Positions 13,401 through 27,400 of a DNA stretch of 64,000 nucleotides are shown here, in pieces; position 1 is the stretch's first letter; the number at the start of each line of letters is the position of its first letter. Origin of the DNA: Carya illinoinensis (lineage: Eukaryota; Streptophyta; Magnoliopsida; Fagales; Juglandaceae); contig NC_056755.1 of the NCBI RefSeq assembly GCF_018687715.1, forward strand, positions 26,283,501-26,347,500. Direction: 5' to 3'. The position numbers and the translations under genes were made by a program. The notes below the pieces were generated by a model, which worked only from the letters and a program-made list of their open reading frames with translations, ran no database searches and was not told where the DNA came from.

Positions 13401-15084
13401 GAGTTGATTAATGCCCTCAACTCAAGTTAGAAGGTCAACCATGGTGAGATGAGAACATGTGGGGCGTGTGGAACTTCTTTGGCTTGAGGGAAACCGTTTG
13501 TATGCTGAATGGGGGCTACAATTGGAACAGTGATAGAAAAGATAGGGTTATTCGAGTCAATTCGTTCAGTGCTAGAAATGAACTATAAGGCTTTAATCGT
13601 GGACGCATTTGATGAGATTTCCCTTGAGAAAATGGTGTAAAGGGCGTTGGCTTTGGGCCGATTAGTTGCAATGCACTTGGAGGTGCACGTAGGTGGCGAT
13701 TGGCTATGGCTTGTCTGTTCCACTGACATTCCCTTTGTCAAAATGTGCTGGATCAAGTGTATTCCTCAAATTCACTCTATGAAGGATGAACAACAGCAAT
13801 TAAATTTGTAAGGCTCATTTAGAAAAGGTGAGATAGAATTAAAAGGGCAATTATGTTCAAAACAAGGTTTTGTGATGACTAATCACTTGTGAGTTTATTA
13901 ATGCCCTCAACTTTATTCAGAAACCTAACAATGGTGGAAAGAGAACTTTAGGGCCGTGTGGTGAGATGAGAACATGTGGGGCTTGTGGCACTTCTTGGGC
14001 TTGAGGGAAACCGTTTGTATGCTGAATGGGGGCTACAATTGGAACAGTGATAGAAAAGATAGGTTTATTTGAGTCAATTCGTTCAGTGCTAGTGACCGGT
14101 GCAAACCTGCAAGTGCACAGTATCGTAGTTTTATAGTAAAGTAATAAGAAGAGTATCGTCCTCAGGGATTGGTACCTTACTCTTGCCAAATACCAAAATT
14201 ATACTAATCTCAATTTTATCTAGAGGAATCGCTAAGGTTTTTGTAGTTGCAAATAAAACTAGATCAACTCAAAGAGAAATAAGCAAAGAAAATAAAACTG
14301 ACTTTCAAAGATCAAATTCAATAGGGAAGAAAACTTCTAGGAAATCGATTTCACCTAATTCTTCACTATGCTTTTCTCATCCAGCTAATTTAACTTAAAC
14401 CTTTTTTGTCTATTAGCAAATCTCTAATTCATCCAAAAGCCTCTTTCGATAGTCAATTGGAATTGACTCTTGGTTAGCAATTCACACAAGAATATGCAAA
14501 TTCAATAACCAAGAACGCAATAAGATCAAATATTTAATGACTACATAGGTTCATACAAGTCTTTCGATCTCTATACTTACCTATGCTGAAATATCCAAGA
14601 TCTACCCTATAATTCCCTCTTTCGATAGCAAATCACAAGATTACTTATCATCTAATCAATGGCCAGTTAATTAGAAGCAATAAATTCAGAATAAATCAGA
14701 TAAACAAAGAGAGAATTGCATTAAATTAGCATAGACAATCAAGCATAGTTCGGAAATAGGTTACATCGTTTTCCTAGAATGAAGAAAATTTAGCTCATGC
14801 TAGAAATGGAATTCAACATAAACGAATTCACCATAATTGTTCTGAGAAGATGGGAAGAAGAAAATAAACACTGAAAAATCCTCCTTGCAGCCTCAACTCG
14901 TCGTCAAAAGCTCAAGGGAACGATTCAACGCTTTTCTCTCGTCCGTGCTCGTGTATGATTCCAACGTACATGCAATAATTGGAATTCTGTCTGCAAAACA
15001 AATGAATTGAATCCTTCTAGCTGTGTTTTTCTGTCCCAAAGGGTGTTCTCTAATCAAAACTCGCGGCCCTAGAGTGAAAAATTG

Positions 15085-15093
15085 CTTTTATAT
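15085..15093 (-). promoter_or_regulatory. TATA box of solo LTR (leftward)
   Basis: Minus-strand ATATAAAAG, about 45 bp downstream of the CTCGAGCG cluster in the element's sense. It is conserved in the other full LTR copies. Transcription from it would run leftward through the rest of the LTR into the satellite. Confidence 0.5.
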
Positions 15094-15136
15094 GGTGTCA
15101 CGGCGGAAAACCTAAAATCTGTCAAAATACGATGTT

Positions 15137-15372
15137 CGCTCGAGCGGGGTGTCGAGCGCGCATCGAGCGTCCGACTCTGTCTGATTTCGCTCGAGCATCC
15201 TATCGAGCGCACATCGAGCATTCGACTCTACCTGATTTCCCTCGAGCGGCCAATGTCTCCGCTCGAGCTATCTTCGTTTTTCAGCAACCCGCTCGAGCTC
15301 CCTGTCGAGCGGCAGTCGAGCGTTTGAATCTACCTGAATTCGCTCCAGCGGCCAAAAGCCTCCGCTCGAGCG
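15137..15372 (-). promoter_or_regulatory. CTCGAGCG motif cluster in LTR U3
   Basis: A ~235 bp stretch packed with 'tcgagcg' and the 10 bp palindrome CGCTCGAGCG, in direct and inverted forms. On the minus strand it lies immediately upstream of a TATA box, the expected place for an LTR enhancer. Function is inferred from position and repetition only. Confidence 0.5.
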
Positions 15373-15413
15373 AACTTGTAAAATCTGCAATAAGAAATTT
15401 TTGCAAGTCATCA

Positions 15414-18400
15414 GCTAGAAATGAGCTGTAAGACTTTAATCATGGACGCATTTGATGAGATTTCCCTTGACAAAATGGTGTAAGGGGCGTTGGCTTTGGG
15501 CCAATAAGTTGCAATGCACATGGAGGTGCGCGTAGGTGGCGATTGGCTGTGACTTGTCTGTTCCATTGACATTCCTTTTTGTCGAAATGTGCTGGATCAA
15601 GTGTATTCTTCAAATTCACTCTATGAAGGATGAACAATAGCAATTAAATTTGTAAGGCTCATTTAGAAAAGGTGAGATAGAATTAAAAGGGCAATTATGT
15701 TCAAAACAAGGTTTTGTGATGACTAATCACTTGTGAGTTGATTAATGCCCTCAACTTTATTCAAAAACCTAACAATGGTGGAATGAGAACTTTAGGGCCA
15801 CGTGGGAAATCCAATGGTTTGGCGTATGTGCTCAAGAATTCATGAAAAGACGGGTTTCTTCGAGCCAATTCGTCCAATGCTTGAAACGAACCAAGAGTGT
15901 TAATGAGGGGATGGATGTGGTGTGAGATTGCCCTTGAGAAAATGGTTTAAGAGGCTTGGGCTTTCGGCCGATTAGTTCCAATGCACATGCAGGTGCACCT
16001 AGGTGGGATTGGTGTTGAATTGGGCTTTGGAACGATATTCCATCAATTGAAAGGTGTTGGATCAATTCTAATCCACTAATTCACTCTATGAATGATGAAA
16101 AACAACAATAAAAGTCATAAGGTCGTATAAAAAAGGCGAGAATGAATTAATAAGAAAATTAAGCTCAAAACATCGTTTAGAGACAACTAATCACTTGTAA
16201 GTTTGTTAATGCCATCAACTTAAGTTAAAACCTTCACAATGGTAGGTTGTGATCATGAAGGACACATGTGGCACTTCTTGGGCTCGATGGAAACCGATGG
16301 TAGGGCTTATGTGGGCTGCGATTGGAAGAACGAAAGAAAAGTCGGGTTTGTTCGTGGCCAATTCGTCCATTTCTAGTAATGAGCTTGAAGGGTTAAGGTG
16401 GGAGGCATTTGATGAGATTTCACTTGAGAAAATAGTGCAAGGGGTGTTGGCTTTGGGCCAATTAGTTGCAATGCACATGGAGGTGTGCGTAGGTGGCGAT
16501 TGGCTGTGACTTGTCTGTTCCACTGACATTCCTTTTGTCGAAATGTGCTGGATCAAGTGTATTCTTCAAATTCACTCTATGAAGGATGAACAACAACAAT
16601 TAAATTTGTAGGGCACATTTAGAAAATGTGAGATAGAATTAAAAGGGCAATTATGTTCAAAACAAGGTTTTGTGATGACTAGTCACTTGTGTGTTGATTA
16701 ATGCCCTCAACTTTATTCAGAAACCTAGCAATGGTGGAATGAGAACTTTCGGGCCGTGTGGCACATCCTAGGCTCGAGGAAAACCTATGGTTTCGCGTAT
16801 GTGCGCAAGAATTCTTGAAAAGACGGGTTTCTTCGAGCCGATTCGCCCAATGCTTGAAATGAACCAGGAGTGTTAATGAGGGATGGATGTGATGTGAGAT
16901 TGCCCTTGAGAAAATGGTTTAAGAGGCTTGGGCTTTCGGCTGATTAGTTCCAATGCACATGCAGGTGCACCTACGTGGGATTGGCGTTGAATTGGGCTTT
17001 GGAACGATATTCCATCTATTGAAACGTGTTGGATCAATTCTAATCCACTAATCCACTCTATGAATGATGAAAAACAACAATAAAAGTCATAAGGTCCGTA
17101 TAAAAAAGGCGAGAATGAATTAATAAGAAAATTAAGCTCAAAACATCGTTTAGAGATGACTAATCACTTGTAAGTTGGTTAATGCCGTCAACTTAAGTTA
17201 AAACCTTCACAATGGCAGGTTGTGATCATGAAGGACACATGTGGCACTTCTTGGGCTCGATGGAAACCGATGGTAGGGCTTATGTGGGCTGCGATTGGAA
17301 GAACGAAAGAAAAGTCGGGTTTGTTCGTGGCCAATTTGTCCATTTCTAGTAATGAGCTTGAAGGGTTAAGGTGGGCGGCATTTCATAAGATTTCACTTGA
17401 GAAAATAGTATAAAAGGCATGGGTTAGGGGCTGATTAGTTGAAATGCAGATGGATGTGCACCAAGGTGGCGATTGGCGGGGACTTTGGGCGTTGGAATGG
17501 CATTCCTTCAACGGAAATGTCGTGGATCAATTCTAATCCACTAATTCACTCTTAGATTGATAAAGATCAAGAATAGAAGTCGTAAGGTCCGCATATATAA
17601 GCTGAGAAAGAATTAAAAAGGAAATTAACCTGAAAACACGGTTTAGAGATGACTAATGACTTGTGAGTTGATTAATGCCCTCAACTCAAGTTAGAAGCTC
17701 AACCATGGTGCGATGAGAACATGTGGGGCGTGTGGCACTTCTTGGGCTTGAGGGAAACCGTTTGTATGCTGAATGGGGGCTACAATTGGAACAGTGATAG
17801 AAACGATAGGTTTATTCGAGTCAATTCGTTCAGTGCTAGAAATGAGCTGTAAGGCTTTAATCATGGATGCATTTGATGAGATTTCCCTTGAGAAAATGGT
17901 GTAAGGGGCGTTGGCTTTGGGCCGATTAGTTGCAATGCACATGGAGGTGCGCGTAGGTGGCGATTGGCTGTGACTTGTCTGTTCCATTGACATTCCTTCT
18001 GTCGAAATATGCTGGATTAAGTGTATTCTTCAAATTCACTCTATCAAGGATGAACAACAACAATTAAATTTGTAGGGCTCATTTAGAAAATGTGAGATAG
18101 AATTAAAAGGGAAATTATGTTCAAAACGAGGTTTTGTGATGACTAGTCACTTCTGTGTTGATTAATGCCCTCAACTTTATTCAGAAACCTAGCAATGGTG
18201 GAATGAGAACTTTCGGGCCGTGTGGCACATCCTAGGCTCGAGGAAAACCTATGGTTTGGCGTATGTGCGCAAGAATTCATGAAAAGACGGGTTTCTTCGA
18301 GCCGATTCGCCCAATGCCTGAAACGAACCAGGAGTGTTAATGACGGATGGATGTGATGTGAGATTGCCCTTGAGAAAATGGTTTAAGAGGCTTGGGCTTT

Positions 18401-21400
18401 TGGCTGATTAGTTCCATTGCACATGCAGGTGCACCTACGTGGGATTCGCATTGAATTGGGCTTTGGAACGATATTCCATCTATTGAAATGTGTTGGACCA
18501 ATTCTAATCCACCAATCCACTCTATGAATGATGAAAAACAACAATAAAAGTCATAAGGTCCGTATAAAAAAGGCGAGAATGAATTAATAAGAAAATTAAG
18601 CTCAAAACATCGTTTAGAGATGACTAATCACTTGTAAGTTTGTTAATGCCGTCAACTTAAGTTAAAACCTTCACAATGGCAGGTTGTGATTATGAAGGAC
18701 ACATGTGGCACTTCTTGGGCTCGATGGAAACCGATGGTAGGGCTTATGTGGGCTGCGATTGGAAGAACGAAAGAAAAGGCGGGTTTGTTCAGGGCCAATT
18801 CGTCCATTTCTAGTAACGAGCTAGAAGAGTTAAGGTGGGAGGCATTTGATGAGATTTCACTTGAGAAAATAGTATAAAAGGCATGGGTTAGGGGCTGATT
18901 AGTTGCAATGCACATGGATGTGCACCAAGGTGGGGATTGGCAGGGACTTCGGGCGTTGGAATGGTATTCCGTCATCGGAAATGTCGTGGATCAATTCTAA
19001 TCCACGAATTCACTCTTAGATAGATAAGGAACAAGAATAGAAGTCAGAAGGTCCACATATATAAGCCGAGAAAGAATTAAAAAGGAAATTAACTTGAAAA
19101 CACAGTTTAGAGATGACTAATGACTTGTGAGTTGATTAATGCCCTCAACTCAAGTTAGAAGCTCAACCATGGTTAGATGAGAACATGTGGGGCGTGTGGC
19201 ACTTCTTGGGCTTGAGGGAAACCGTTTGTATGCTGAATGGGGGCTACATTTGGAAGAGTGATAGAAAAGATAGGTTTATTCGAGTCAATTCGTTCAATGC
19301 TAGAAATGAGCTATAAGGCTTTAATCATGGACGCATTTGATGAGATTTCCCTTGAGAAAATGGTGTAAAGGGCATTGGCTTTGGGCCAATTAGTTGCAAT
19401 GGACATGGAGGTGCGCGTAGGTGGCGATTGGCTGTGACTTGTCTGTTCCATTGACATTCCTTTTGTCGAAATGTGCTGGATCAAGTGTATTCTTCAAATT
19501 CACTCTATGAAGGATGAACAACAACAATTAAATTTGTAAGGCTCATTTGAAAAGGTGAGATAGAATTAAAAGGGCAATTATGTTCAAAACAAGGATTTGT
19601 GATGACTGATCACTTGTGAGTTGATTAATGCCCTCAACTTTATTCAGAAACCTAACAATGGTGGAATGAGACCTTAAGGGCCACGTAGCACATCCTAGGC
19701 TCGAGGAAAACCAATGGTTTGGCATATGTGCGCAAGAATTCATGAAAAGACGGGTTTCTTCGAGCCAATTCGTCCTATGCTTGAAACGAACCAGGAGTGC
19801 TAAAGAGGAATGGATGTGGTGTGAGATTGCCCTTGAGACAATGGTTTAAGAGGCTTGGGCTTTGGGCTGATTAGTTCCAATGCACATGCAGGTGCACCTA
19901 CATGGGATTGGCGTTGAATTGGGCTTTGGAACGATATTCCATGTATTGAAATGTGTTGGATCAATTCTAATCCACTAATTCACTCTATGAATGATGAAAA
20001 ACAACAATAAAAGTCATAAGGTCCGTATAAAAAAGGCGAGAATGAATTAATAAGAAAATTAAGCTCAAAACATCGTTTAGAGACGACTAATCACTTGTAA
20101 GTTTGTTAATGCCGTCAACATAGGTTAAAACCTTCACAATGGCAGGTTGTGATCATGAAGGACATGTGGCACTTCTTGGGCTCGATGGAAACCGATGGTA
20201 GGGTTATGTGGGCTGCGATTGGAAGAACGAAAGAAAAGGCGGGTTTGTTCAGGGCCAATTCGTCCATTTCTAGTAATGAGGTGGAAGGGTTATGGTGGGA
20301 GGCATTTGATGAGATTTCACTTGAGAAAATTGTATAAAAGGCATGGGTTAGGGGCTGATTAGTTGCAATGCACATGGATGTGCACCAAGGTGGCGATTGG
20401 TGGGGACTTTGGGCGTTGGAATGGCATTCCTTCAACGGAAATGTCGTGGATCAATTATAATCCTCTAATTCACTCTTAGATTGATAAAGAACAAGAATAG
20501 AAGTCGTAAGGTCCACAAAGATAAGCTGACAAAGAATTAAAATGGAAATTAACCTGAAAACACGGTTTAGAGATGACTAATGACTTCTGAGTTGATTAAT
20601 GCCTCAACTCAAGTTAGAAGCTCAACCATGGTGAGATGAGAACATGTGGGGCGTGTGGCACTTCTTGGGCTTGAGGGAAACTGTTTGTATGCGGAATGGG
20701 GGCTACAATTGGAACAGTTATAGAAAAGATAAGTTTATTCGAGTCAATTAGTTGAGTGCTAGAAATGAGCTATAAGGCTTTAATCATGGACGCATTTCAT
20801 GAGATTTCCCTTGAGAAAATGGTGTAAAGGGTGTTGGCTTTGGGCCGATTAGTTGGAATGCACATGCAGGTTCGCGTAGGTGGCGATTGGCTGTGACTTG
20901 TCTGTTCCATTGACATTCCTTTTGTCGAAATGCGCTGGATGAAGTGTATTCTTCAAATTCACTCTATGAAGCATGAACAGCAACAATTAAATTTGTAAGG
21001 CTCGTTAGAAAAGGTGAGATAGAATTAAAAGGGCAATTATGTTCAAAACAAGGTTTTGTGATGACTAATCTCTTGTGAGTTGATTAATGCCATCAACTTT
21101 ATTCAGAAACCTAACAATGGTGGAATGAGAACTTTAGGGCCGCCTGGCAAATCCTAGGCTCGAGGAAAACCAATGGTTTGGCATATGTGCGCAAGAATTC
21201 ATGAAAAGACGGGTTTCTTCGAGTCAATTCGTCCAATGCTTGAAACGAACAAGAAGTGTTAAAGAGGAATGGATGTGGTGTGAGATTGCCCTTGAGAAAA
21301 TGGTTTAAGAGGCTTGGGCTTTGGGCTGATTAGTTCCAATGCACATGCAGGTGCACCTACGTGGGATTGGCGTTGAATTGGGCTTTGGAACGATATTCCA

Positions 21401-24400
21401 TGTATTGAAATGTGTTGGATCAATTCTAATCCAGTAATTCACTCTATGAATGATGAAAAACAACAATAAAAGTCATAAGGTCCGTATAAAAAAGGCGAGA
21501 ATGAATTAATAAGAAAATTAAGCTCAAAACATCGTTTAGAGACGACTAATCCCTTGTAAGTTTGTTAATGCCGTCAACTTAGGTTAAAACCTTCACAATG
21601 GCAGGTTGTGATCATGAAGGACATGTGGCACTTCTTGGGCTCGATGGAAACCGATGGTAGGGCTTATGTGGGCTGCGATTGGAAGCAAGAAAGAAAAGGC
21701 GGGTTTGTGCGGGGCCAATTCGTCCATTTCTAGTAATGAGCTGGAAGGGTTAAGGTGGGAGGCATTTGATGAGATTTCACTTGAGAAAATAGTATAAAAG
21801 GCATGGGTTAGGGGCTGATTAGTTGCAATGCACATGGATGTGCACCAAGGTGGCGATCGGTGGGGACTTTGGGCGTTGGAATGGCATTCCTTCAACGGAA
21901 ATGTCGTGGATCAATTCTAATCCACTAATTCACTCTTAGATTGATAAAGAACAAGAATAGAAGTCGTATGGTCCACATATATAAGCTGAAAACACGGTTT
22001 AGAGATGACTAATGACTTGTGAGTTCATTAATGCCCTCAACTCAAGTTAGATGCTCAACCATGGTGAGATGAGAACATGTGGGGCGTGTGGCACGTCTTG
22101 GGCTTGAGGGAAACCGTTTGTATGCTGAATGGGGGCTACAATTGGAACAGTGATAGAAAAGATAGGTTTATTCGAGTCACTTCGTTCAGTGCTAGAGATG
22201 AGCTATAAGGCTTTGGTCATGGACGCATTTGATGAGATTTCCCTTGAGAAAATGGTGTAAAGGGCATTGAGTTTGGGCCAATTAGTTGCAATGCACATGG
22301 AGGTGCGTGTAGGTGGCGATTGGCAGTGACTTGTCTGTTCCATTGACATTCCTTTTGTCGAAATGTGCTGGATCAAATGTATTCTTCAAATTCACTCTAT
22401 AAAGGATGAACAACAACAATTAAATTTGTAACGCTCATTTGAAAAGGTGAGATAGAATTGAAAGGGCAATTATGTTCAAAACAAGGATTTGTGATGACTA
22501 ATCACTTGTGAGTTGATTAGTGCCCTCAACTTAATTCAGAAACCTAACAATGGTGGAATGAGAACTTTAGGGCCGTGTGGCACATCCTAGGCTCGAGGAA
22601 AACAATTGGTTTGGCATATGTGCGCAAGAATTCATGAAAAGACGGGTTTCTTCGAGCCACTTCGTCCAATGCTTGAAACGAACCAGGAGCGTTAAAGAGG
22701 AGTGGATGTGGTGTGAGATTGCCCTTGAGAAAATGGTTTAAGAGGCTTGGGCTTTGGGCTGATTAGTTCCAATGCACATGCAGGTGCACCTACGTGGGAT
22801 TGGCGTTGAATTGGGCTTTGGAATGATATTCCATCTATTGAAATGTGTTGGATCAAATATAATCCACTAATTCACTCTATGAATGATGAAAAACAACAAT
22901 AAAAGTCATAAGGTCCATATAGAAAAGGCGAGAATGAATTAATAAGAAAATTAAGCTCAAAACATCGTTTAGAGACGACCAATCACTTGTAAGTTTGTTA
23001 ATGCCGTCAACTTAGGTTAAAGCCTTCACAATGGCAGGTTGTGATCATGAAGGACATGTGGCACTTCTTGGGCTCGATGGAAACCGATGGTAGGGCTTAT
23101 GTGGGCTGCGATTGGAAGAACGAAAGAAAAGGCGGGTTTGTTCAGGGCCAATTCGTCCATTTCTAGTAATGAGCTGGAAGGGTTACGGTGGGAGGCATTT
23201 GATGAGATTTTACTTGAGAAAATAGTATAAAAGTCATGGGTTAGGGGCTGATTAGTTGCAATGCACATGGATGTGCACCAAGGTGGCGATTGGCGGGGAC
23301 TTTGGGCATTGGAATGGCATTCCTTCAACGGAAATGTCGTGGATCAATTCTAATCCACTAATTCACTCTTAGATTGATAAAGAACAAGAATAGAAGTCGT
23401 AAGGTCCACATATATAAGCTGAGAAGGAATTAAAAAGGAAATTAACCTGAAAACACGGTATAGAGATGACTAATGACTTGTGAGTTGATTAATGCCCTCA
23501 ACTCAAGTTAGAAGCTCAACCATGGTGAGATGAGAAGATGTGGGGCGTGTGGCACTTCTTGGGCTTGAGGGAAACCGTTTGTATGCTGAATGGGGGCTAC
23601 AGTTGGAACAGTGATAGAAAAGATAGGTTTATTCCAGTCAATTCGTTCAGTGCTAGAAATGAGCTATAAGGCTTTAATCATGGACGCATTTGATGAGATT
23701 TCCCTTGAGAAAATGGTGTAAAGGGCGTTGGCTTTGGGCCGATTAGTTGGAATGCACATGGAGGTTCATGTAGGTGGCGATTGGCTGTGACTTGTCTGTT
23801 CCATTGACATTCCTTTTGTCGGAATGCGCTGGATCAAGTGTATTCTTCAAATTCACTCTATGAAGGATGAACAACAACAATTAAATTTGTAAGGCTCGTT
23901 AGAAAAGGTGAGATAGAATTAACAGGGCAATTATGTTCAAAACAAGGTTTTGTGATGACTAATCACTTGTGAGTTGATTAATGCCCTCAACTTTATTCAG
24001 AAACCTAACAATGGTGGAATGAGAACTTTAGGGCCGCGTGGCAAATCCTAGGCTCGAGGAAAACCAATGGTTTGGCGTATGTGCGCAAGAATTCATGAAA
24101 AGAAGAGTTTCTTCGAGCCAATTCGTCCAATGCTTGAAACGAACCAGGAGTGTTAAAGAGGGACGGATGTGATGTGAGATTGCCCTTGAGAAAATGGTTT
24201 AAGAGGCTTGGGCTTTGGGCAGGTTAGTTCCAATGCACATGCAGGTGCACCTACGTGGGATTGGCGTTGAATTGGGCTTTGGAACGATATTCCATCTATT
24301 GAAATGTGTTGGATCAATTCTAATCCACTAATTCACTCTATGAATGATGAAAAACAACAATAAAAGTCATAAGGTTCATATAAAAAAGGCGAGACTGAAT

Positions 24401-27400
24401 TAATAAGAAAATTAAGCTCAAAACATCGTTTAGAGATGACTGATCACTTGTAAGTTTGTTAATGCCGTCAACTTAAGTTAAAACCTTCACAATGGCAGGT
24501 TGTGATCATGAAGGACACATGTGGCACTTCTTGGGCTCGATGGAAACCGATGGTTGGGCTTATGTGGGCTGCAATTGGAAGAGCGAAAGAAAAGGCGGGT
24601 TTGTTCGGGGCCAATTCGTCCATTGCTAGTAATGAGCTGAAGGGTTAAGGTGGGAGGCATTTGATGAGATTTCACTTGAGAAAATTGTATAAAAGGCATG
24701 GGTTAGGGGCTGATTAGTTGCAATGCACATGGATGTGCACCAAGGTGGCGGCGGGGACTTTGGGCGTTGGAATGGCATTCCTTCAACGGAAATGTTCTGG
24801 ATCAATTCTAATCCACTAATTCACTATTAGATTGATAAAGAACAAGAATAGAAGTCGTAAGGTCCACATATATAAGCTGAGAAAGAATTAAAAAGGAAAT
24901 TAACCTGAAAACACGATTTAGAGATGACTAATGACTTGTGAGTTGATTAATGCCTTCAACTCAAGTTAGAAGCTCAACCATGGTGAGATGAGAACATGTG
25001 GGGCATGTGGCACTTCTTGGGCTGGAGGGAAACCGTTTGTATGCTGAATGGGGGCTACAATTGGAACAGTGATAGAAAAGATAGGTTTATTCGAGTCAAT
25101 TCGTTCAGTGCTAGAAATGAGCTGTAAGGCTTTAATCATGGATGCATTTGATGAGATTTCCCTTGAGAAAATGGTGTAAGGGGCGTTGGCTTTGGGCCGA
25201 TTAGTTGCAATGCACATGGAGGTGCGCGTAGGTGGTGATTGGCTGTGACTTGTCTGTTCCATTGACATTCCTTTTGTTGAAATGTGCTGGATCAAGTGTA
25301 TTCTTCAAATTCACTCTATGAAGGATGAACAACAACAATTAAATTTGTAAGGTTCATTAAGAAAAGGTGAGATAGAATTAAAAGGGCAATTATGTTCAAA
25401 ACAAGGTTTTGTGATGACTAGTCACTTGTGAGTTGATTAATGCCCTCAACTTTATTCAGAAACCTAACAATCGTGGTATGAGAACTTTAGGGCCGCGTGC
25501 CACATCCTAGGCTCGAGGAAAACCAATGGTTTGGCGTATGTGCGCAAGAATTCATGAAAAGAAGAGTTTCTTCGAGCTGATTCGTCCAATGCTTGAAACG
25601 AACCAGGAGTGTTAATGAGGGATGGATGTGATGTGAGATTGCCCTTGAGAAAATGGTTTAAGTGGCTTGGGCTTTGGGGTGATTTGTTCCAATGCACATG
25701 CAGGTGCACCTATGTGGGATTGGCGTTGAATTGGCCTTTGGAACGATATTCCATCTATTGAAACGTGTTGGATCATTTCTAATTCATTAATCCACTCTAT
25801 GAATGATAAAAAACAACAGTAAAGGTCATAAGGTCCGTATAAAAAAGGCGAGAATGAATTAATAAGAAAATTAAGCTCAAAACATCGTTTAGAGATGACT
25901 AATCCCTTGTAAGTTTGTTAATACCGTCAACTTAAGTTAAACCCTTAACAATGGCAGGTTGTGATCATGAAGGACATGTGGCACTTCTTGGGCTCGATGG
26001 AAACCGATGGTTGGGCTTATGTGGGCTGCGATTGGAAGCAAGAAAGAAAAGGCGGGTTTGTTCGGGGCCAATACGTCCATTTCTAGTAATGAGCTGGAAG
26101 GGTTAAGGTGGAAGGCATTTGATGAGATTTCACTTGAGAAAATAGTATAAAAGGCATGGGTTAGGGGCTGATTAGTTGCAATGCACATGGACGTGCAGCA
26201 AGGTGGCGATTGGCGGGGACTTTGGGCGTTGGAATGGCATTCCTTCAATGGAAATGTCGTGGATCAATTCTAATCCACTAATTCACTCATAGATTGATAA
26301 AGAACAAGAATAGAAGTCGTATGGTCCACATATATATGCTGAGAAAGAATTAAAAAGGAAATTAACCTGAAAACACGGTTTAAAGATGACTAATGACTTG
26401 TGAGTTGATTAATGCCTCAACTCAAGTTAGAAGGTCAACCATGGTGAGATGAGAACATGTGGGGCGTGTGGCACTTCTTGGGCATGAGGGAAACCGTTTG
26501 TATGTTGAATGGGGGCTACAATTGGAACAGTGATAGAAAAGATAGGTTTATTCGAGTCAATTCATTTCGTGCTAGAAATGAGCTCTAAGGCTTTAATCAT
26601 AGATGCATTTGATGAGATTTCCCTTGAGAAAATGGTGTAAAGGGCGTTGGCTTTGGGCCAATTAGTTGCAATGCACATGGAGGTGCGCGTAGGTGGCGAT
26701 TGGCTGTGACTTGTCTGTTCCATTGACATTCCTTTTGTCGAAATGTGCTGGATCAAGTGTATTCTTCAAATTCACTCTATGAAGGATGAACAACAACACT
26801 TAAATTTGTAAGGCTCATTTGAAAAGGTGAGATAGAATTAAAAGGGCAATTATGTTCAAAACAAGGATTTGTGATGACTAATCACTTGTGAGTTGATTAA
26901 TGCCCTCAACTTTATTCAGAAACCTAACAATGGTGGAATGAGAACTTTAGGGCCGTGTGGCACATCCTAGGCTCGAGGAAAACCAATGGTTTGGCATATG
27001 TGCGCAAGAATTCATGAAAAGACGGGTTTCTTCGAGCGAATTCGTCCAATGCTTGAAACGAACCAGGAGTATTAAAGAGGAATGGATGTGGTGTGAGATT
27101 GCCCTTGAGAGAATGGTTTAAGTGGCTTGGGCTTTGGGCTGATTAGTTCCAATGCACATGCAGGTGCACCTACGTGGGATTGGTGTTGAATTGGGCTTTG
27201 GAACGACATTCCATCTATTGAAATGTGTTGGATCAATTCTAATCCACTCTATGAATCATGACAAACAACAATAAAGGTCATAAGGTCCGTATAAAAAAGG
27301 CGAGAATGAATTAAGAAGAAAATTAAGCTCAAAACATCGTTTAGAGATGAATTATCACTTGTAAGTTTGTTAATGCCGTCAACTTAAGTTAAACCCTTCA

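Larger units (their letters stand above)
1..14092. repeat. Higher-order satellite array, A-B-C type, left part
   Basis: Tandem array of ~1462 bp higher-order units, each made of three related but distinct monomers (A, B, C). Using the start of the shared 'gattagttgc/gattagttcc' box as phase zero, A monomers begin at 10, 1474, 2935, 4397, 5858, 7321, 8784, 10245, 11708 and 13169, giving spacings of 1461-1464 bp. Within the first unit B starts at 500 and C at 982. Units are highly similar to each other, whereas A, B and C within one unit are clearly diverged. This is the signature of higher-order repeat homogenisation. The left edge lies outside the window. Short open frames of 60-109 codons recur once per monomer on both strands and are treated here as by-products of the repeat, not genes. 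Confidence 0.97.
14093..15413 (-). mobile_element. Solo LTR of a Ty3/gypsy-like family (CTCGAGCG family), 1321 bp
   Basis: Begins TGACCGGTGC and ends ...AAGTCATCA. It is flanked by a perfect 5 bp target-site duplication GCTAG (14088-14092 and 15414-15418) within a satellite monomer that reads through cleanly once the insert is removed. No internal region is present, so it is a solo LTR left by LTR-LTR recombination. Orientation is taken from the copy at 60701-62022, where a polypurine tract and protease frame show the element is on the minus strand. In that sense the LTR starts TGATG near 15413, carries a CTCGAGCG cluster, then a TATA box. It differs from the 49631 and 60701 copies at many positions, so it is an older insertion. 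Confidence 0.93.
13169..16941. repeat. Rearranged satellite segment, order A-B-B-C-B (then C-A)
   Basis: The regular A-B-C order breaks here. Monomers start at 13169 (A), 13660 (B), 15503 (B, after the solo LTR), 15970 (C), 16460 (B), 16942 (C) and 17433 (A). At about 13958-13961 the second half of B jumps to the second half of an A monomer. The join shares only the bases 'tgg' and shifts the register by roughly 30 bp, so it looks like end joining. At about 16425-16440 the tail of C passes straight into B, skipping A, inside a stretch where the two parents are nearly identical. That join looks like homologous unequal exchange or conversion. A ~20 bp deletion also lies at about 15805. Confidence 0.85.

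Noticed and set aside
15137..15372. CTCGAGCG cluster considered as a CRISPR-like array
   Set aside because: Motifs are short, irregularly spaced, in both orientations and lie in an LTR of a plant genome.
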